Shown piece after piece: positions 8,302 through 17,459 of a stretch of 64,000 nt of DNA. The notes beneath the pieces were generated by a model. That model was not told the DNA's origin and did no database searches. It saw only the letters and a list, made by a program, of their open reading frames with translations. This DNA is from DASCNA01 sp036011305 (GTDB taxonomy: Bacteria; Verrucomicrobiota; Lentisphaeria; Victivallales; GWF2-38-69): positions 8,438-72,437 of the forward strand of contig DASCNA010000144.1 in assembly GCA_036011305.1 (NCBI GenBank), given 5' to 3'. Each line of letters opens with the position of its first letter. The first letter of the stretch is position 1. Position numbers and translations under genes: made by a program.

Positions 8302-10264
8302 TTCCAAACCTCTTAGAATTTAAGTTGAGCACTCCTCCTGCCAATATACATGACAGCTCAAAATCTGTAAGCTTACATGAAAGTGTTAAATTAATATTTA
8401 TATCTGATTTTTTACACAAAATGGCAGTAATTTCTGATGTTTTTCCCATCTGAGCATTCAAATTATTTAATATAAAATTATCTCCAGCTTCAATTTTATC
8501 ATAATCTTCAGCGTTAATAAAAGTTAAAGGTAAAATCCCAAAGTTAACAAGATTAGATCTATGAATTCTTTCAATAGATTTTGCAATTACACACCTTACA
8601 CCAAGATACATTGGACACAAAGCAGCATGCTCACGAGAAGATCCCTGCCCATAACTTAATCCTCCTAAAATTACGGATTGTACACCTTTAGCCTTATATC
8701 TAAGGCATTTTTCTGCAAAACTTTCAACTTCTTCTTTGTTATAGCAGTTAAATACGGCTTTTGCGTACTCATAAACATTGCTTCTGAACTTCATAAATTT
8801 TCCTATTGGAATTATGTGATCTGTAGTAACTTTATCCTCTACCTTAATCACAACGCGTCCATAAAACTCGGCAGGAAATTCTGAATTTTCAGGAATTGCC
8901 TTAATAGTCGATTTTTTTACTATTTCTTCTCCTATATTTTCTACAGCCGGTTTTACTATCATGTTATCATTGATGGCAAAACGATGAGGAATTCCAACTT
9001 TTTCATATGGTATCTGAAGAATAGAAGGATCTGTAATTTTACCAGTTATAGCAGAGGCAGCAGCCACTGCAGGACTTACAAGATAAACATTGTCTCCCTT
9101 TGTTCCGGATCTACCTGCAAAATTTCTGTTAAAAGTTCTGAGAGAAACAGTTTCATCTCCAGGTCCCTGTCCCTGCCCTGCACACGCACCGCATGCTGAT
9201 TCTAAAATTTTTACTCCCGACTCTATGAAAAGGCGTAATATCCCATCACGTTCAATAGTTTCCATAACCTGTTTACTGCCCGGAACAATAGATAAAGTAA
9301 CATTTTCATTCAGAGGTTTATTTTTAAGAATCATAGCAATGGTAGCTAAATCAATATATGAACTATTTGTACATGAACCTATTATTATCTGATCTACATC
9401 AATGTTTTTTAATTCTGAGATTTTCTGTATGTTGTCAGGACTTGAGGGACATGCAGCCAAAAGCTCAAGTTCTGAAAGATTAAGAGTAATAACTCTATCA
9501 TATTCTACATTCTCATCTGCTTTTAATTCAATACATGAATCTTCTCTGCCCTGTGCATCCAGGAATTTTAATGTTTGCTCATCAGAAGGGAATACTGATG
9601 TAGTTACACCCAGTTCTGCTCCCATATTTGTAATAACAGCTCTCTCGGGTACGGTAAGAGTCATTACTCCTTCTCCAAAGAACTCAACCATACATCCCAC
9701 ATTACCTTTAGTAGTTAAAATACTAAGTAGTTTTAAGATAATATCTTTTGACATTGTCCAAGGTTTAAGTTTACCTTTCAGCTCAACTCCTATAATTTCA
9801 GGATATACTGAATTAAAAGGATTCCCTGCTATTACTCTTGCAACATCAAGTCCACCACTGCCAATAGCAATCATTCCCATAGCACCATTTGTAGGAGTGT
9901 GTGAGTCTGCCCCTATCAAAACTTTACCAGGTATACCAAATCTTTCCAGATGTACCTGATGACATATACCATTACCATGCCTGGAAAAGTGAAATCCCAT
10001 ACTTTTTGCTGCTGACTGCATGAATATATGATCATTTCTATTTTCTGGCCCAATCATCATTGTATTATGATCAATATATATTACTGATAACTCTGTTAAA
10101 ATTCTTTTGACGCCCATAGCTTCAAGTTCAAGACAGACCATCGTTCCTGAAGCATCGTGCATTAATGTCTGATCAACTGATAACTCTATTTTTTCACCTG
10201 ATATTTTCTTTCCTGAAACTATATGTGAATCTATTAGCTTTTGGATTAATGTTCCTGTAGCCAT
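8291..10264 (-). CDS. aconitate hydratase, Aquifex-type (aconitase superfamily)
   Basis: The 657-residue [4Fe-4S] hydro-lyase has all domains in one chain. Motifs include DSHTPTNGAMGMIAIGSGGL, the cluster cysteines in GSCTNSS (around 295) and ACGACAG (around 360), and the swivel-domain signature SYGQGSSREHAA (around 545). Length and style match the small 'Aquifex-type' aconitases, between LeuC/LeuD and the 850-900-residue AcnA/AcnB. The start is ATG 10264, not an in-frame ATG further up, because AGGAGG sits 6 nt before it. It lies between an isocitrate-lyase-family gene and an asparaginase gene rather than among TCA genes, so a substrate such as 2-methylcitrate or another tricarboxylate is possible besides citrate. 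Confidence 0.92.
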   Translation of the reverse strand: MATGTLIQKLIDSHIVSGKKISGEKIELSVDQTLMHDASGTMVCLELEAMGVKRILTELSVIYIDHNTMMIGPENRNDHIFMQSAAKSMGFHFSRHGNGICHQVHLERFGIPGKVLIGADSHTPTNGAMGMIAIGSGGLDVARVIAGNPFNSVYPEIIGVELKGKLKPWTMSKDIILKLLSILTTKGNVGCMVEFFGEGVMTLTVPERAVITNMGAELGVTTSVFPSDEQTLKFLDAQGREDSCIELKADENVEYDRVITLNLSELELLAACPSSPDNIQKISELKNIDVDQIIIGSCTNSSYIDLATIAMILKNKPLNENVTLSIVPGSKQVMETIERDGILRLFIESGVKILESACGACAGQGQGPGDETVSLRTFNRNFAGRSGTKGDNVYLVSPAVAAASAITGKITDPSILQIPYEKVGIPHRFAINDNMIVKPAVENIGEEIVKKSTIKAIPENSEFPAEFYGRVVIKVEDKVTTDHIIPIGKFMKFRSNVYEYAKAVFNCYNKEEVESFAEKCLRYKAKGVQSVILGGLSYGQGSSREHAALCPMYLGVRCVIAKSIERIHRSNLVNFGILPLTFINAEDYDKIEAGDNFILNNLNAQMGKTSEITAILCKKSDININLTLSCKLTDFELSCILAGGVLNLNSKRFGNVA

Positions 10265-10431
10265 AAAAAACCTCCTAAAAATAAAATAGATTTCTAACAT
10301 TGAAGCTATCCCCCCAATGTAAAACATAACAGATCGGATATTACACTCGAGCTCACATGCTCTATGCCAGCGTTATGAATATTCTTAACTATAACTAAAC
10401 TTGCATCGCAGAGAACATCTGTTAATTAAAC

Positions 10432-11280
10432 CTAATTAAAATTTGAAAGATATTTTCCAGTTTCTATAATTGCTTCTCTTTCATTAAAAGAAACCATCAT
10501 GTTTTTTACAGAAGAACTATCGCCTTTTTCATAAATAACTTTAAGAACATTCTGCATAGCCTTTATAGCAGCTCTCTGCAAATCTGAAGGAATAATTACC
10601 AATTGATACCCCATCTCCTTTAATCTATTAATAGGTACTATTGGTGTTTTTCCCCCATGAAACATATTTATCAACTTAGGTGCCTTTATTTTTTCAGCAA
10701 TTAGTTCAATTTGATCAATGCTTTCTGGAGCTTCTACAAAAATCATATCAGCACCGGCTTCTAAATAAGCTTCAGCTCTTTCCAGTGCGGAATCAAAGCC
10801 ATCTACAGCAATAGCATCTGTTCTTGCAATAACTGTAAAATCAAGATTTATTTTAGAACCAACAGCGGCTTTTATTTTCTTCACCATTTCATCCTTTGTA
10901 ACAAGGCTTTTATTATTCAAATGACCACAGCGTTTAGGCATAAACTGATCTTCAATATGTAATCCTGCAACTCCGATTCGTTCATATGTTTTTACTGTTC
11001 TTTTCACATTGACAGTATTACCAAAACCAGTATCAGCATCAGCAATAACCGGAATATTTACAACATCTACAATTTTTTCCAAGCGGTCACATACTTCTGT
11101 AAAAGTGAGCAAACCGATATCAGGGTAACCAGCACTTCTTGATACTGCACCACCGCTTACGTAAACTGCTTCAAAATTGGCATTCTCAACAAGTTTGGCA
11201 GACAAACCGTCAAATACACCTGGTGCAACAACAGTTCTTCCTGTGTCTATTATATTTCTTAATTTTGATATCTGATTCAT
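10432..11280 (-). CDS. isocitrate lyase / PEP mutase superfamily lyase (PrpB- or dimethylmalate-lyase-like)
   Basis: A 282-residue TIM-barrel protein. It has the metal-binding DADTGFG (81-87) and the catalytic-cysteine motif KRCGH (C118), which is the lyase form rather than the PEP-mutase form. The family splits 2-hydroxy acids such as 2-methylisocitrate or 2,3-dimethylmalate into pyruvate plus a second acid. ATG 11280 with AGGAT upstream is preferred over an ATG 45 nt further out. The aconitase gene follows after 167 nt, an attractive substrate-supply pairing (hydratase plus lyase). No methylcitrate synthase is present here, so the propionate pathway is not demonstrated. Exact substrate open. 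Confidence 0.85.
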   Translation of the reverse strand: MNQISKLRNIIDTGRTVVAPGVFDGLSAKLVENANFEAVYVSGGAVSRSAGYPDIGLLTFTEVCDRLEKIVDVVNIPVIADADTGFGNTVNVKRTVKTYERIGVAGLHIEDQFMPKRCGHLNNKSLVTKDEMVKKIKAAVGSKINLDFTVIARTDAIAVDGFDSALERAEAYLEAGADMIFVEAPESIDQIELIAEKIKAPKLINMFHGGKTPIVPINRLKEMGYQLVIIPSDLQRAAIKAMQNVLKVIYEKGDSSSVKNMMVSFNEREAIIETGKYLSNFN

Positions 11281-11359
11281 GATAATAATCCTATTTAATT
11301 TGAAACCTGAGTCGACAAACCTCAAATTGATATGTTCATAAAAATACTATTGCTTGTTT

Positions 11360-11914
11360 TTATACGACTTCAGCCAGATTGGATATTATCTTTAGCGAGA
11401 ATTCATGGACTTCTTTATTATATGAACCACAGGCATCAGATAAAACTACCACATTATAATCACGGTCATGAGCTTCCCTTGCAGTTAACTCAACAGCCAT
11501 ATTCGTTGAAACTCCAGCTATATATAATGTATCAACTTTATTCGCTCTTAAAACAGTTTCCAGGTCAGTTCCGTAGAATGGGCTTATCCTGTGTTTAATC
11601 ACAATGAAATCATCCTCTGATATATCCATATCTTCATGGAATTCTGTTCCCCAGCTGCCAAGCTGAATAGCTCCAATTTTTTGAGCATTTTTAAATACTG
11701 GTGAGTTTTTTGGTAATTCCATATAGTTTTTACTAAAGCCGACTTTAACATGAATTATCGGAATAACATCCTTTCTTGCTTCTGAGATATATTTATTAGC
11801 ATTTGCAATTACATCATATTTCTCTACATATTCTGCGCAGCTTGGAATTTTACCTTCAGGATGAACAATGTCATTAATGAAATCAATGACTATTAATGCT
11901 GAATTCTTTTTCAT
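11360..11914 (-). CDS. isochorismatase-superfamily hydrolase lacking the catalytic cysteine
   Basis: The 184-residue alpha/beta protein is of the isochorismatase/nicotinamidase fold. D11 (VIDFIND) and K107 (VIKHRISPF) of the classical Asp-Lys-Cys triad are present, but the cysteine position in GVSTNMAVE is alanine (A140; codon GCT confirmed on the minus strand). Cys-less members include true isochorismatases, which hydrolyse a vinyl ether; amidases such as nicotinamidase need the cysteine. The start at ATG 11914 is supported by AAGGAGC 6 nt upstream. It is the first gene of the probable operon with the lyase (79-nt gap), aconitase and asparaginase. Substrate unknown. Confidence 0.85.
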   Translation of the reverse strand: MKKNSALIVIDFINDIVHPEGKIPSCAEYVEKYDVIANANKYISEARKDVIPIIHVKVGFSKNYMELPKNSPVFKNAQKIGAIQLGSWGTEFHEDMDISEDDFIVIKHRISPFYGTDLETVLRANKVDTLYIAGVSTNMAVELTAREAHDRDYNVVVLSDACGSYNKEVHEFSLKIISNLAEVV

Positions 11915-12062
11915 AATTAGCTCCTTTTTTTTAATGGTTAATTAAATTTATATCTCACAGGATAAATTGAAAGTTTTACAGATAATTTAAAGTATATTAT
12001 ACACTTTTGTTGTTAATTATATTAACATATGAATAATTTAATTTTAAAATTATGCAAAAAAA

Positions 12063-12088
12063 AAAGGAATACAATTCTGCATTCCTTT
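12063..12088 (-). terminator. terminator after rpoZ
   Basis: AAGGAAT-type 8-bp arms at 12063-12070 and 12081-12088. On the minus strand the hairpin is followed by a long T run (the A tract at about 12053-12062). It ends the etf-acyl-CoA dehydrogenase-rpoZ operon. Confidence 0.85.
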
Positions 12089-12109
12089 AAAATAATTTTT
12101 TTAAATTGT

Positions 12110-12331
12110 TTAGCTCAAGAAGTCATCAAAATCATCTTCGATAGGCAGCTCGTAATTCAGTAAACCTTCTGAAATTTCGAGTAAAGCAATATCTAAATGA
12201 TTAACTTCTTCAGTTCTCAATAAAGGTCTTTCTCCTTTGGCCAGCTCTTTTGCCCTTTTACTGGCTAAATGAATAAGTGCCCTTTTATCAGGAATTTTTT
12301 CTAAAGCAATCTTTAAATATTTATCATTCAT
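12110..12331 (-). CDS. rpoZ: RNA polymerase omega subunit
   Basis: The 73-residue protein has the omega core pattern: ASKRAKELAKGERPLL (conserved RA-x-L-x-x-G-x-x-P), followed by a helix with NHLDIALLEISEG. The acidic C-terminus DDFDDF is common in short omegas. Omega binds the beta' subunit and helps assemble and stabilise RNA polymerase. It lies 12 nt after the acyl-CoA dehydrogenase gene and ends the transcript, an unusual place for rpoZ, which is more often beside gmk or spoT. The short length makes assignment a pattern call, but the core motif is clear. Confidence 0.85.
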   Translation of the reverse strand: MNDKYLKIALEKIPDKRALIHLASKRAKELAKGERPLLRTEEVNHLDIALLEISEGLLNYELPIEDDFDDFLS

Positions 12332-12343
12332 AAATATTTCCTT

Positions 12344-14068
12344 TTAATAATCAATTAAGTCTCTATGGTTATCAATAAGTGAATAATCTTTACTTATAAC
12401 AACACTATAGCAACGATCTAATTCTGAAATAGAATCTAAAATAAATCTTTCAGCCAAAAATTCTCTTTCTGAAACTTTAAGTGCATCACGTAACATCAAG
12501 TATCCAACGAAAACAATTGTTTCCATAGTTACCAATTCTTTTGTTACCAAATCATGATATGTTGAATCCTTCATATCAGCAACAAATTTTACTGCTTTAT
12601 GAAGTTTTTCTCTCATTGCATTAACTTTGCCGCAAAGTCTTTTTAACTTTCCGCCATAAGCTAATGAAGAATACTCATCCATTACAGGATCAAGAACTCT
12701 CTGTATAATACCACCGATTGCAGCAACTCTCTGCAATTGTGTTGTACCTTCATAAATATTTGTAATACGTGCATCTCTAGAAAAACGCTCTGCATTAAAA
12801 TCTTTCATGTAACCTGTACCACCATGAATCTGAAGTCCATCATAAGCTACCTGGTTAGCAATTTCAGTACAATAAGCCTTTGCCATCGGAGTCAGAACAG
12901 CAGCAAGTCTAGCATAGTATTTCTGTTTTTTTCTTACTTCAGGTGTAATTTCTTCCGGCTTTCCATGTTCGACTAGGTGCGTATAATTAGTTCTGCAATC
13001 AACCGCTCTGGTAGTTTCATAAAGAAGAGTTCTTGCAGATAAAATTTTAGTCTTCATACTGCCAAGCATAGAATATACTGCTGGGAACTTATCAATAGAA
13101 CTTTTAAACTGTTCTCTTTCACCTGCATATTTACGAGCTTCTCTGAATGCAGCTTCAGCAATACCAAGTGCCTGTGCACTGATAGCAATTCTGGCACCGT
13201 TCATCAATGACATAACATATTTTGTCAAGCCGCGTCTTCTTAAGCCACATAATTGCGCAGGAACATGATTATACTGCAATTCAGCTGTAGCAACGCCATG
13301 AATACCATGTTTATCTTCAATTCTTCTAACAACTAACTCTGGGCATGCATCGCAGATAAACATTGAAAGACCACGTCCATCGCTAGTACCCTCTTCAGAT
13401 CTTGCTAATACAAGATGAACCTTAGCACAACCATTAGTAATGAAACGTTTCATTCCATCAAGGTACCATTGATTTTTCTTCTCATCAAAAGTCGCTTTCA
13501 ATCTAACTGACTGCAAGTCTGATCCTGAATCAGGTTCAGTTAAATCCATAGAACCATCAACTTCGCCTGAAGCAAATTTAGGAAGATAATGAGCCTTCTG
13601 CTCTTCATTCCCAAATTCACTGATAGTTTCTGCTATGTCCTGAAGTCCAAATAAGTTCTGTAAACTTCCGTCAGCTCTGGAAACCATTTCTGTCATCATA
13701 GAATAAACAGTAACCGGAAAATTTAATCCGCCATATTGATGCGGCAGCATAACGCCGGAAACATCCGCCATCCTTAAATCTTTAAGGTTAAGTTCTGTTA
13801 ATGGATGATAAGTAACAGTATTGTTTTCAAAATGAGGACCTTCTTCATCAATCGTTCTAGATCTAGGTTCAATTCTTTCGCCTGTAACTTCACCAACTAC
13901 TTCTAATACTCTTTTGTAACTATCAAGTGCATCCTCTAAATTTACAGGTGCATGATCAAATTGTTCCGCAAAAGTATAATCGTTCTCACGAAGTTTTACT
14001 ATTTCCTTCAAATCCAAGTGATCTAAGGTAAACTGTAAATCTTTATTATCTGTAAAAAAGTTAGACAT
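12344..14068 (-). CDS. acyl-CoA dehydrogenase with C-terminal extension
   Basis: The 574-residue FAD enzyme has N-terminal helical, middle beta (DLTEPDSGSDLQSV) and C-terminal helical domains. The catalytic base is in NIYEGTTQLQ, and GLQIHGGTGYMKDFNAERF is the typical FAD-binding stretch. It is about 190 residues longer than short-chain enzymes, with an extra helical C-terminal region after residue ~430. It oxidises acyl-CoA to enoyl-CoA and passes electrons to ETF, or works in reverse with a bifurcating ETF. It is directly downstream of etfA (14 nt), so the three form one electron-transfer unit. Chain-length preference cannot be read. ATG 14068 has AGAGAGG upstream. Confidence 0.93.
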   Translation of the reverse strand: MSNFFTDNKDLQFTLDHLDLKEIVKLRENDYTFAEQFDHAPVNLEDALDSYKRVLEVVGEVTGERIEPRSRTIDEEGPHFENNTVTYHPLTELNLKDLRMADVSGVMLPHQYGGLNFPVTVYSMMTEMVSRADGSLQNLFGLQDIAETISEFGNEEQKAHYLPKFASGEVDGSMDLTEPDSGSDLQSVRLKATFDEKKNQWYLDGMKRFITNGCAKVHLVLARSEEGTSDGRGLSMFICDACPELVVRRIEDKHGIHGVATAELQYNHVPAQLCGLRRRGLTKYVMSLMNGARIAISAQALGIAEAAFREARKYAGEREQFKSSIDKFPAVYSMLGSMKTKILSARTLLYETTRAVDCRTNYTHLVEHGKPEEITPEVRKKQKYYARLAAVLTPMAKAYCTEIANQVAYDGLQIHGGTGYMKDFNAERFSRDARITNIYEGTTQLQRVAAIGGIIQRVLDPVMDEYSSLAYGGKLKRLCGKVNAMREKLHKAVKFVADMKDSTYHDLVTKELVTMETIVFVGYLMLRDALKVSEREFLAERFILDSISELDRCYSVVISKDYSLIDNHRDLIDY

Positions 14069-14082
14069 TTATTATACCTCTC

Positions 14083-15105
14083 TTATACCTTTTCCTTAAA
14101 AGCTTTAATCATTTTAGGAACAACGTCATTCAAATCTCCGATAATTCCGTAGTGAGCTACACCAAAAATAGGAGCATCAGGATCATTATTAACTGCAATA
14201 ATTTTACTACTTTCGTCCATACCGGCTCTATGCTGTACAGATCCGCTTATACCGCATGCAATATAAAGTTTAGGTCTAACAGTAACCCCGGTTTGTCCTA
14301 CCTGATGATCATGATCTATCCAGCCAGCATCAACAGCTGCTCTAGAAGCTCCGACATCTCCGCCTAAAGCATCAGCTAGATCATAAATTTGCTTAAAGTT
14401 TTCTTTAGAACCAACACCATAACCACCGGAAATAATAATCTGTGCTTTTTTAAGATCGATAGCTTTCTCTTCGCTAATTCTCTTTAAAACTTTTATTACC
14501 TGTGTTTTTGCTGAAATTGTAGGTTTTATCTTAACAATTTTACCGGTTTTTAATGTGTCAGGATCTGACATTTTCATAACACCTTCACGGACAGTAACCA
14601 TTTGAGGATCTTCCCAGGTGTTAACAATAGTAGCAATAATATTACCACCGAATGCAGGTCTTATCTGCATTAATTTATTTGTATAGGATTTTTTAGACAA
14701 TCTGTCTACAAAATCATCTATCTGCAGGTCTGTACAATCAGCAGTTAATCCTGAAAGAGTTTCTGAAGCAACACGAGGACCTAATTCACGTCCTTTCAAA
14801 CTTGCTCCAAAAAGCAGTATATTAGGTTTATGCTGCTTTACTAATTCTACTAATGCTTCAGCATAAGGAAGAATAGTAAAAGGTTCTAATGCTTTATGTT
14901 CGACCTGATAAACTACATCAGCTCCGTAGTGAAACAATGAATCAATTTTACCTTCTAGGTTATCTCCAAGAACAACAGTCTCAACTTTTACTTTTAAACG
15001 TTTAGCTAAATCTGTAGCTTTACATACAAGCTCAAGGCTAACTTCAGCTATTTTACCGCCTTCCTGTTCTATAAAAACCCAAACATTTCCAATTTTATCA
15101 GCCAT
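14083..15105 (-). CDS. etfA: electron transfer flavoprotein subunit alpha
   Basis: The 340-residue protein has an N-terminal domain I and the conserved C-terminal FAD domain: VGASRAAVDAGW, GQTGVTVRPKLYIACGISGS and QHRAGM, then SSKIIAVNNDPDAPIF. The stretch is diagnostic for EtfA. It pairs with EtfB, encoded 5 nt upstream on the same strand. Electrons pass between this flavin and the acyl-CoA dehydrogenase encoded next. Confidence 0.96.
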   Translation of the reverse strand: MADKIGNVWVFIEQEGGKIAEVSLELVCKATDLAKRLKVKVETVVLGDNLEGKIDSLFHYGADVVYQVEHKALEPFTILPYAEALVELVKQHKPNILLFGASLKGRELGPRVASETLSGLTADCTDLQIDDFVDRLSKKSYTNKLMQIRPAFGGNIIATIVNTWEDPQMVTVREGVMKMSDPDTLKTGKIVKIKPTISAKTQVIKVLKRISEEKAIDLKKAQIIISGGYGVGSKENFKQIYDLADALGGDVGASRAAVDAGWIDHDHQVGQTGVTVRPKLYIACGISGSVQHRAGMDESSKIIAVNNDPDAPIFGVAHYGIIGDLNDVVPKMIKAFKEKV

Positions 15106-15110
15106 AATTC

Positions 15111-16007
15111 TTACCCTAATGTATGATCTTCTATAAGTTCATGAATTAAACCGCTAACTCCTTTTTCTGACGGGTCAATTTTCACCACATCACTGGCAGT
15201 CAAGACAACGCTTTGAATTTTCTTAACTTTAGTTGGAGAACCTTTTAAGCCGATTCTTTCGATATCAGCCTTAATTTTTGCAGCATTCCATTCGTGTATC
15301 CAGAGATTTTTTGTTCTCAGTTTACCTTCCTCATCAGCAAGCATTGAAGCATCAGTATAATCTTGGCCTCCATGTAATTTAACCAGCTCCGAACGTGTCA
15401 CAGCTTTTTTAAATTTCATTATTTTTCTTGCAGCTGGCGGCCTTGGCTCGTTTGCATCAATTACTGTTAAAAGCGAAGGTAGCGGAGCTTCAAGAATTTC
15501 ATAACCGCCCTCGATACTTCTTCTGGCTTTTACTGATTTCTTATTAACTTCAATAACTTCTTCTACATAGCAGATTTGAGGTATATCAAGTTTTTCAGCT
15601 GCCTGTGGTCCAACTTGTGCGGTATCTCCGTCAATTGCCTGACGTCCGCATAAAATCAAATCAAATTCTCCAATTGTCTTGGCACAGCAGCTTAAGGCAT
15701 AACTTGTAGCCAGAGTATCTGCACCGGCAAATGCTCTATCGGTAATCAGAATTGCTTCATCAGCACCTCTATACAATGATTCTCTTAACACTTCAGCAGC
15801 ATTTGGAGGCCCCATTGTAGTTACAATTACCTTGTACCCATATTTATCTTTTAGTTCAAGTCCTAACTCAAGGGCATTCAGATCTTCAGGGTTGAAAATA
15901 GCAGGCAAAGCCGCTCTATTTACTGTCCCCTCATGTGTCATCGCCTCCCCTGTAACGTTCTTTGTGTCAGGAACCTGCTTTACAAAAACTATTAACTGAC
16001 GTTTCAC
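15111..16007 (-). CDS. etfB: electron transfer flavoprotein subunit beta, probably bifurcating type
   Basis: The 298-residue subunit begins with the EtfB N-terminus (VFVKQVPDTKNV) and carries LILCGRQAIDGDTAQVGPQ. The GRQAIDGDTAQVGP stretch is typical of ETFs paired with butyryl-CoA-dehydrogenase-type enzymes in anaerobes, where a second FAD allows flavin-based electron bifurcation. It is longer than the ~255-residue respiratory EtfB. Translation starts at GTG 16007 with GGAG 10 nt before it; there is no ATG alternative in a sensible place. First gene of the etfB-etfA-dehydrogenase-rpoZ operon. Bifurcation is inferred from sequence resemblance only. Confidence 0.95.
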   Translation of the reverse strand: MKRQLIVFVKQVPDTKNVTGEAMTHEGTVNRAALPAIFNPEDLNALELGLELKDKYGYKVIVTTMGPPNAAEVLRESLYRGADEAILITDRAFAGADTLATSYALSCCAKTIGEFDLILCGRQAIDGDTAQVGPQAAEKLDIPQICYVEEVIEVNKKSVKARRSIEGGYEILEAPLPSLLTVIDANEPRPPAARKIMKFKKAVTRSELVKLHGGQDYTDASMLADEEGKLRTKNLWIHEWNAAKIKADIERIGLKGSPTKVKKIQSVVLTASDVVKIDPSEKGVSGLIHELIEDHTLG

Positions 16008-16228
16008 AGTATGAACACTCCTGTTACGGTTAAATGATTAATTCATATAATTATTTTAAAATAGTGAATTTACGAATGGTATCTAATATAGTTCAAAAAA
16101 TAATTTTTTTCAGCTAAACTTATAAAAAAACATTTTAAATAGTCATTGAAGAAATATAATCTAGCATTATTATTATTAAATAATTTAGTATTCAAAATGT
16201 ATAATAACCGGTTTATAGATAAATTATT

Positions 16229-16612
16229 ATGAATAATAGATATAAAAATACAACTTTAGCTCTAAGTATTTGTCTTCTTTTAACTCTAGTGGGTTGTTCA
16301 ATCATCAGTACAAATAAAAAAATTGAAAAAATAACACCTGCAGAATACTCCATATTACTCGCTCATGCACGGAATACTGTTTACGGTATGCCTGAAAGGA
16401 AAATTTCAACAGCAGAAAAACGGTATATAAAACAGAATAAACCCGAATTTCATGTTAAATATGAAGGATATAAATCCGGACGTTACACACTTACCTGGGA
16501 TATTAACAATAAAAAAATAGTAAAATATATTGGTGAAGGTAATTTAACAGATGTTAAAAATTCTTTTAAAAGAATTAGTATAGTTACTATTCATATAAAC
16601 AGTAGTAAATAA
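16229..16612 (+). CDS. small lipoprotein of unknown function
   Basis: The 127-residue product has a lipoprotein signal: a basic start, a hydrophobic run, then the lipobox LVGC with the cysteine at about residue 23. The remaining ~100 residues are basic and tyrosine-rich with no motif I know. It would be anchored in the inner or outer membrane facing the periplasm. It stands 78 nt before queH on the same strand, without obvious functional link. No clear ribosome site precedes ATG 16229. Function unknown. Confidence 0.7.
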   Translation: MNNRYKNTTLALSICLLLTLVGCSIISTNKKIEKITPAEYSILLAHARNTVYGMPERKISTAEKRYIKQNKPEFHVKYEGYKSGRYTLTWDINNKKIVKYIGEGNLTDVKNSFKRISIVTIHINSSK

Positions 16613-16690
16613 ATTCTTTATCAAAAACATTTTAACTTATATTTTTACTTTTGTTTATATTTTTTTTAACTGTAATTTATTTGAGAGTTT

Positions 16691-17275
16691 ATGAAAAAAA
16701 ATACAGTTCGACCTCTTCTGGCTCTGCCTAACAATTATAAATCTTTAGTCTTACACTCATGCTGCGCACCATGTTCATGCGAAATCATGAAAACTCTAAA
16801 AGCTTCTTCAATTGACTTCACTGTTTTCTTTTTTAATCCGAATATAGACACACTTGACGAGTATAATTTAAGAAAAGATGAAAATAAGAAATTTGCATTA
16901 AAGCTGAATATACCATTTTATGATGGTGACTACAGTTACGAATCATGGCTTCATGCAGTTGAGGGATTGGAATCAGAACCTGAACGAGGTAAAAGATGCA
17001 CTAAGTGCTTTGAGTTAAGACTGGAAGAAACTGCTAAATTTACTCTAAAAAATAATTTTAAAATATTTACAAGTTCTTTAGGGATTTCACGATGGAAAAA
17101 TTTTAATCAGATTTGTGAGTGCGGTATAAAAGCAGCATCTAAATATAATTTAATATACTGGACCTATAACTGGCGAAAAAAAGGTGGCTCAGAAAGAATG
17201 TCTGAAATATCTAAAGAAGAAAATTTTTACAGACAAAATTATTGCGGATGTTCATTTGCCAAAAGAGATAACTAA
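16691..17275 (+). CDS. queH: epoxyqueuosine reductase QueH
   Basis: The 194-residue cytoplasmic iron-sulfur enzyme is of the former DUF208 family, which reduces epoxyqueuosine to queuosine in tRNA as the non-orthologous replacement of the cobalamin enzyme QueG. The cysteine-rich signature is complete: HSCCAPCSC near the N-terminus (about 21-29), RCTKCFELRL near 104-113, and YCGC near the C-terminus. LGISRWKNFNQI is also typical. Length matches the family. GAGAG lies 6-7 nt before ATG 16691. Confidence 0.95.
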   Translation: MKKNTVRPLLALPNNYKSLVLHSCCAPCSCEIMKTLKASSIDFTVFFFNPNIDTLDEYNLRKDENKKFALKLNIPFYDGDYSYESWLHAVEGLESEPERGKRCTKCFELRLEETAKFTLKNNFKIFTSSLGISRWKNFNQICECGIKAASKYNLIYWTYNWRKKGGSERMSEISKEENFYRQNYCGCSFAKRDN

Positions 17276-17459
17276 AATATTTAAATTCTTCTTTTATGCT
17301 GACTGACAAATGATAATTTTCAGCACAAAATATGAATTCTTAAATCTGAAATATAATTAAGTTATAAAATCACTATTGCATAGATATTTTCTCTTAGATA
17401 TAATTCCTTTAAGTATAGATAATTATTAACATTACAATCTGTTTAAATCGAATTATATT

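Noticed and set aside
8302..8307. TTG start for the asparaginase
   Set aside because: The AGAGG site is directly against the TTG but ideally spaced for ATG 8301.
9402..9959. 185-codon plus-strand frame opposite the aconitase gene
   Set aside because: It is a shadow of a well-supported aconitase on the other strand; its translation is Ser/Pro-rich with no ribosome site or motif.
10265..10327. Upstream in-frame start of the aconitase
   Set aside because: AGGAGG 6 nt before ATG 10264 decides the start; the extension is not family-like.
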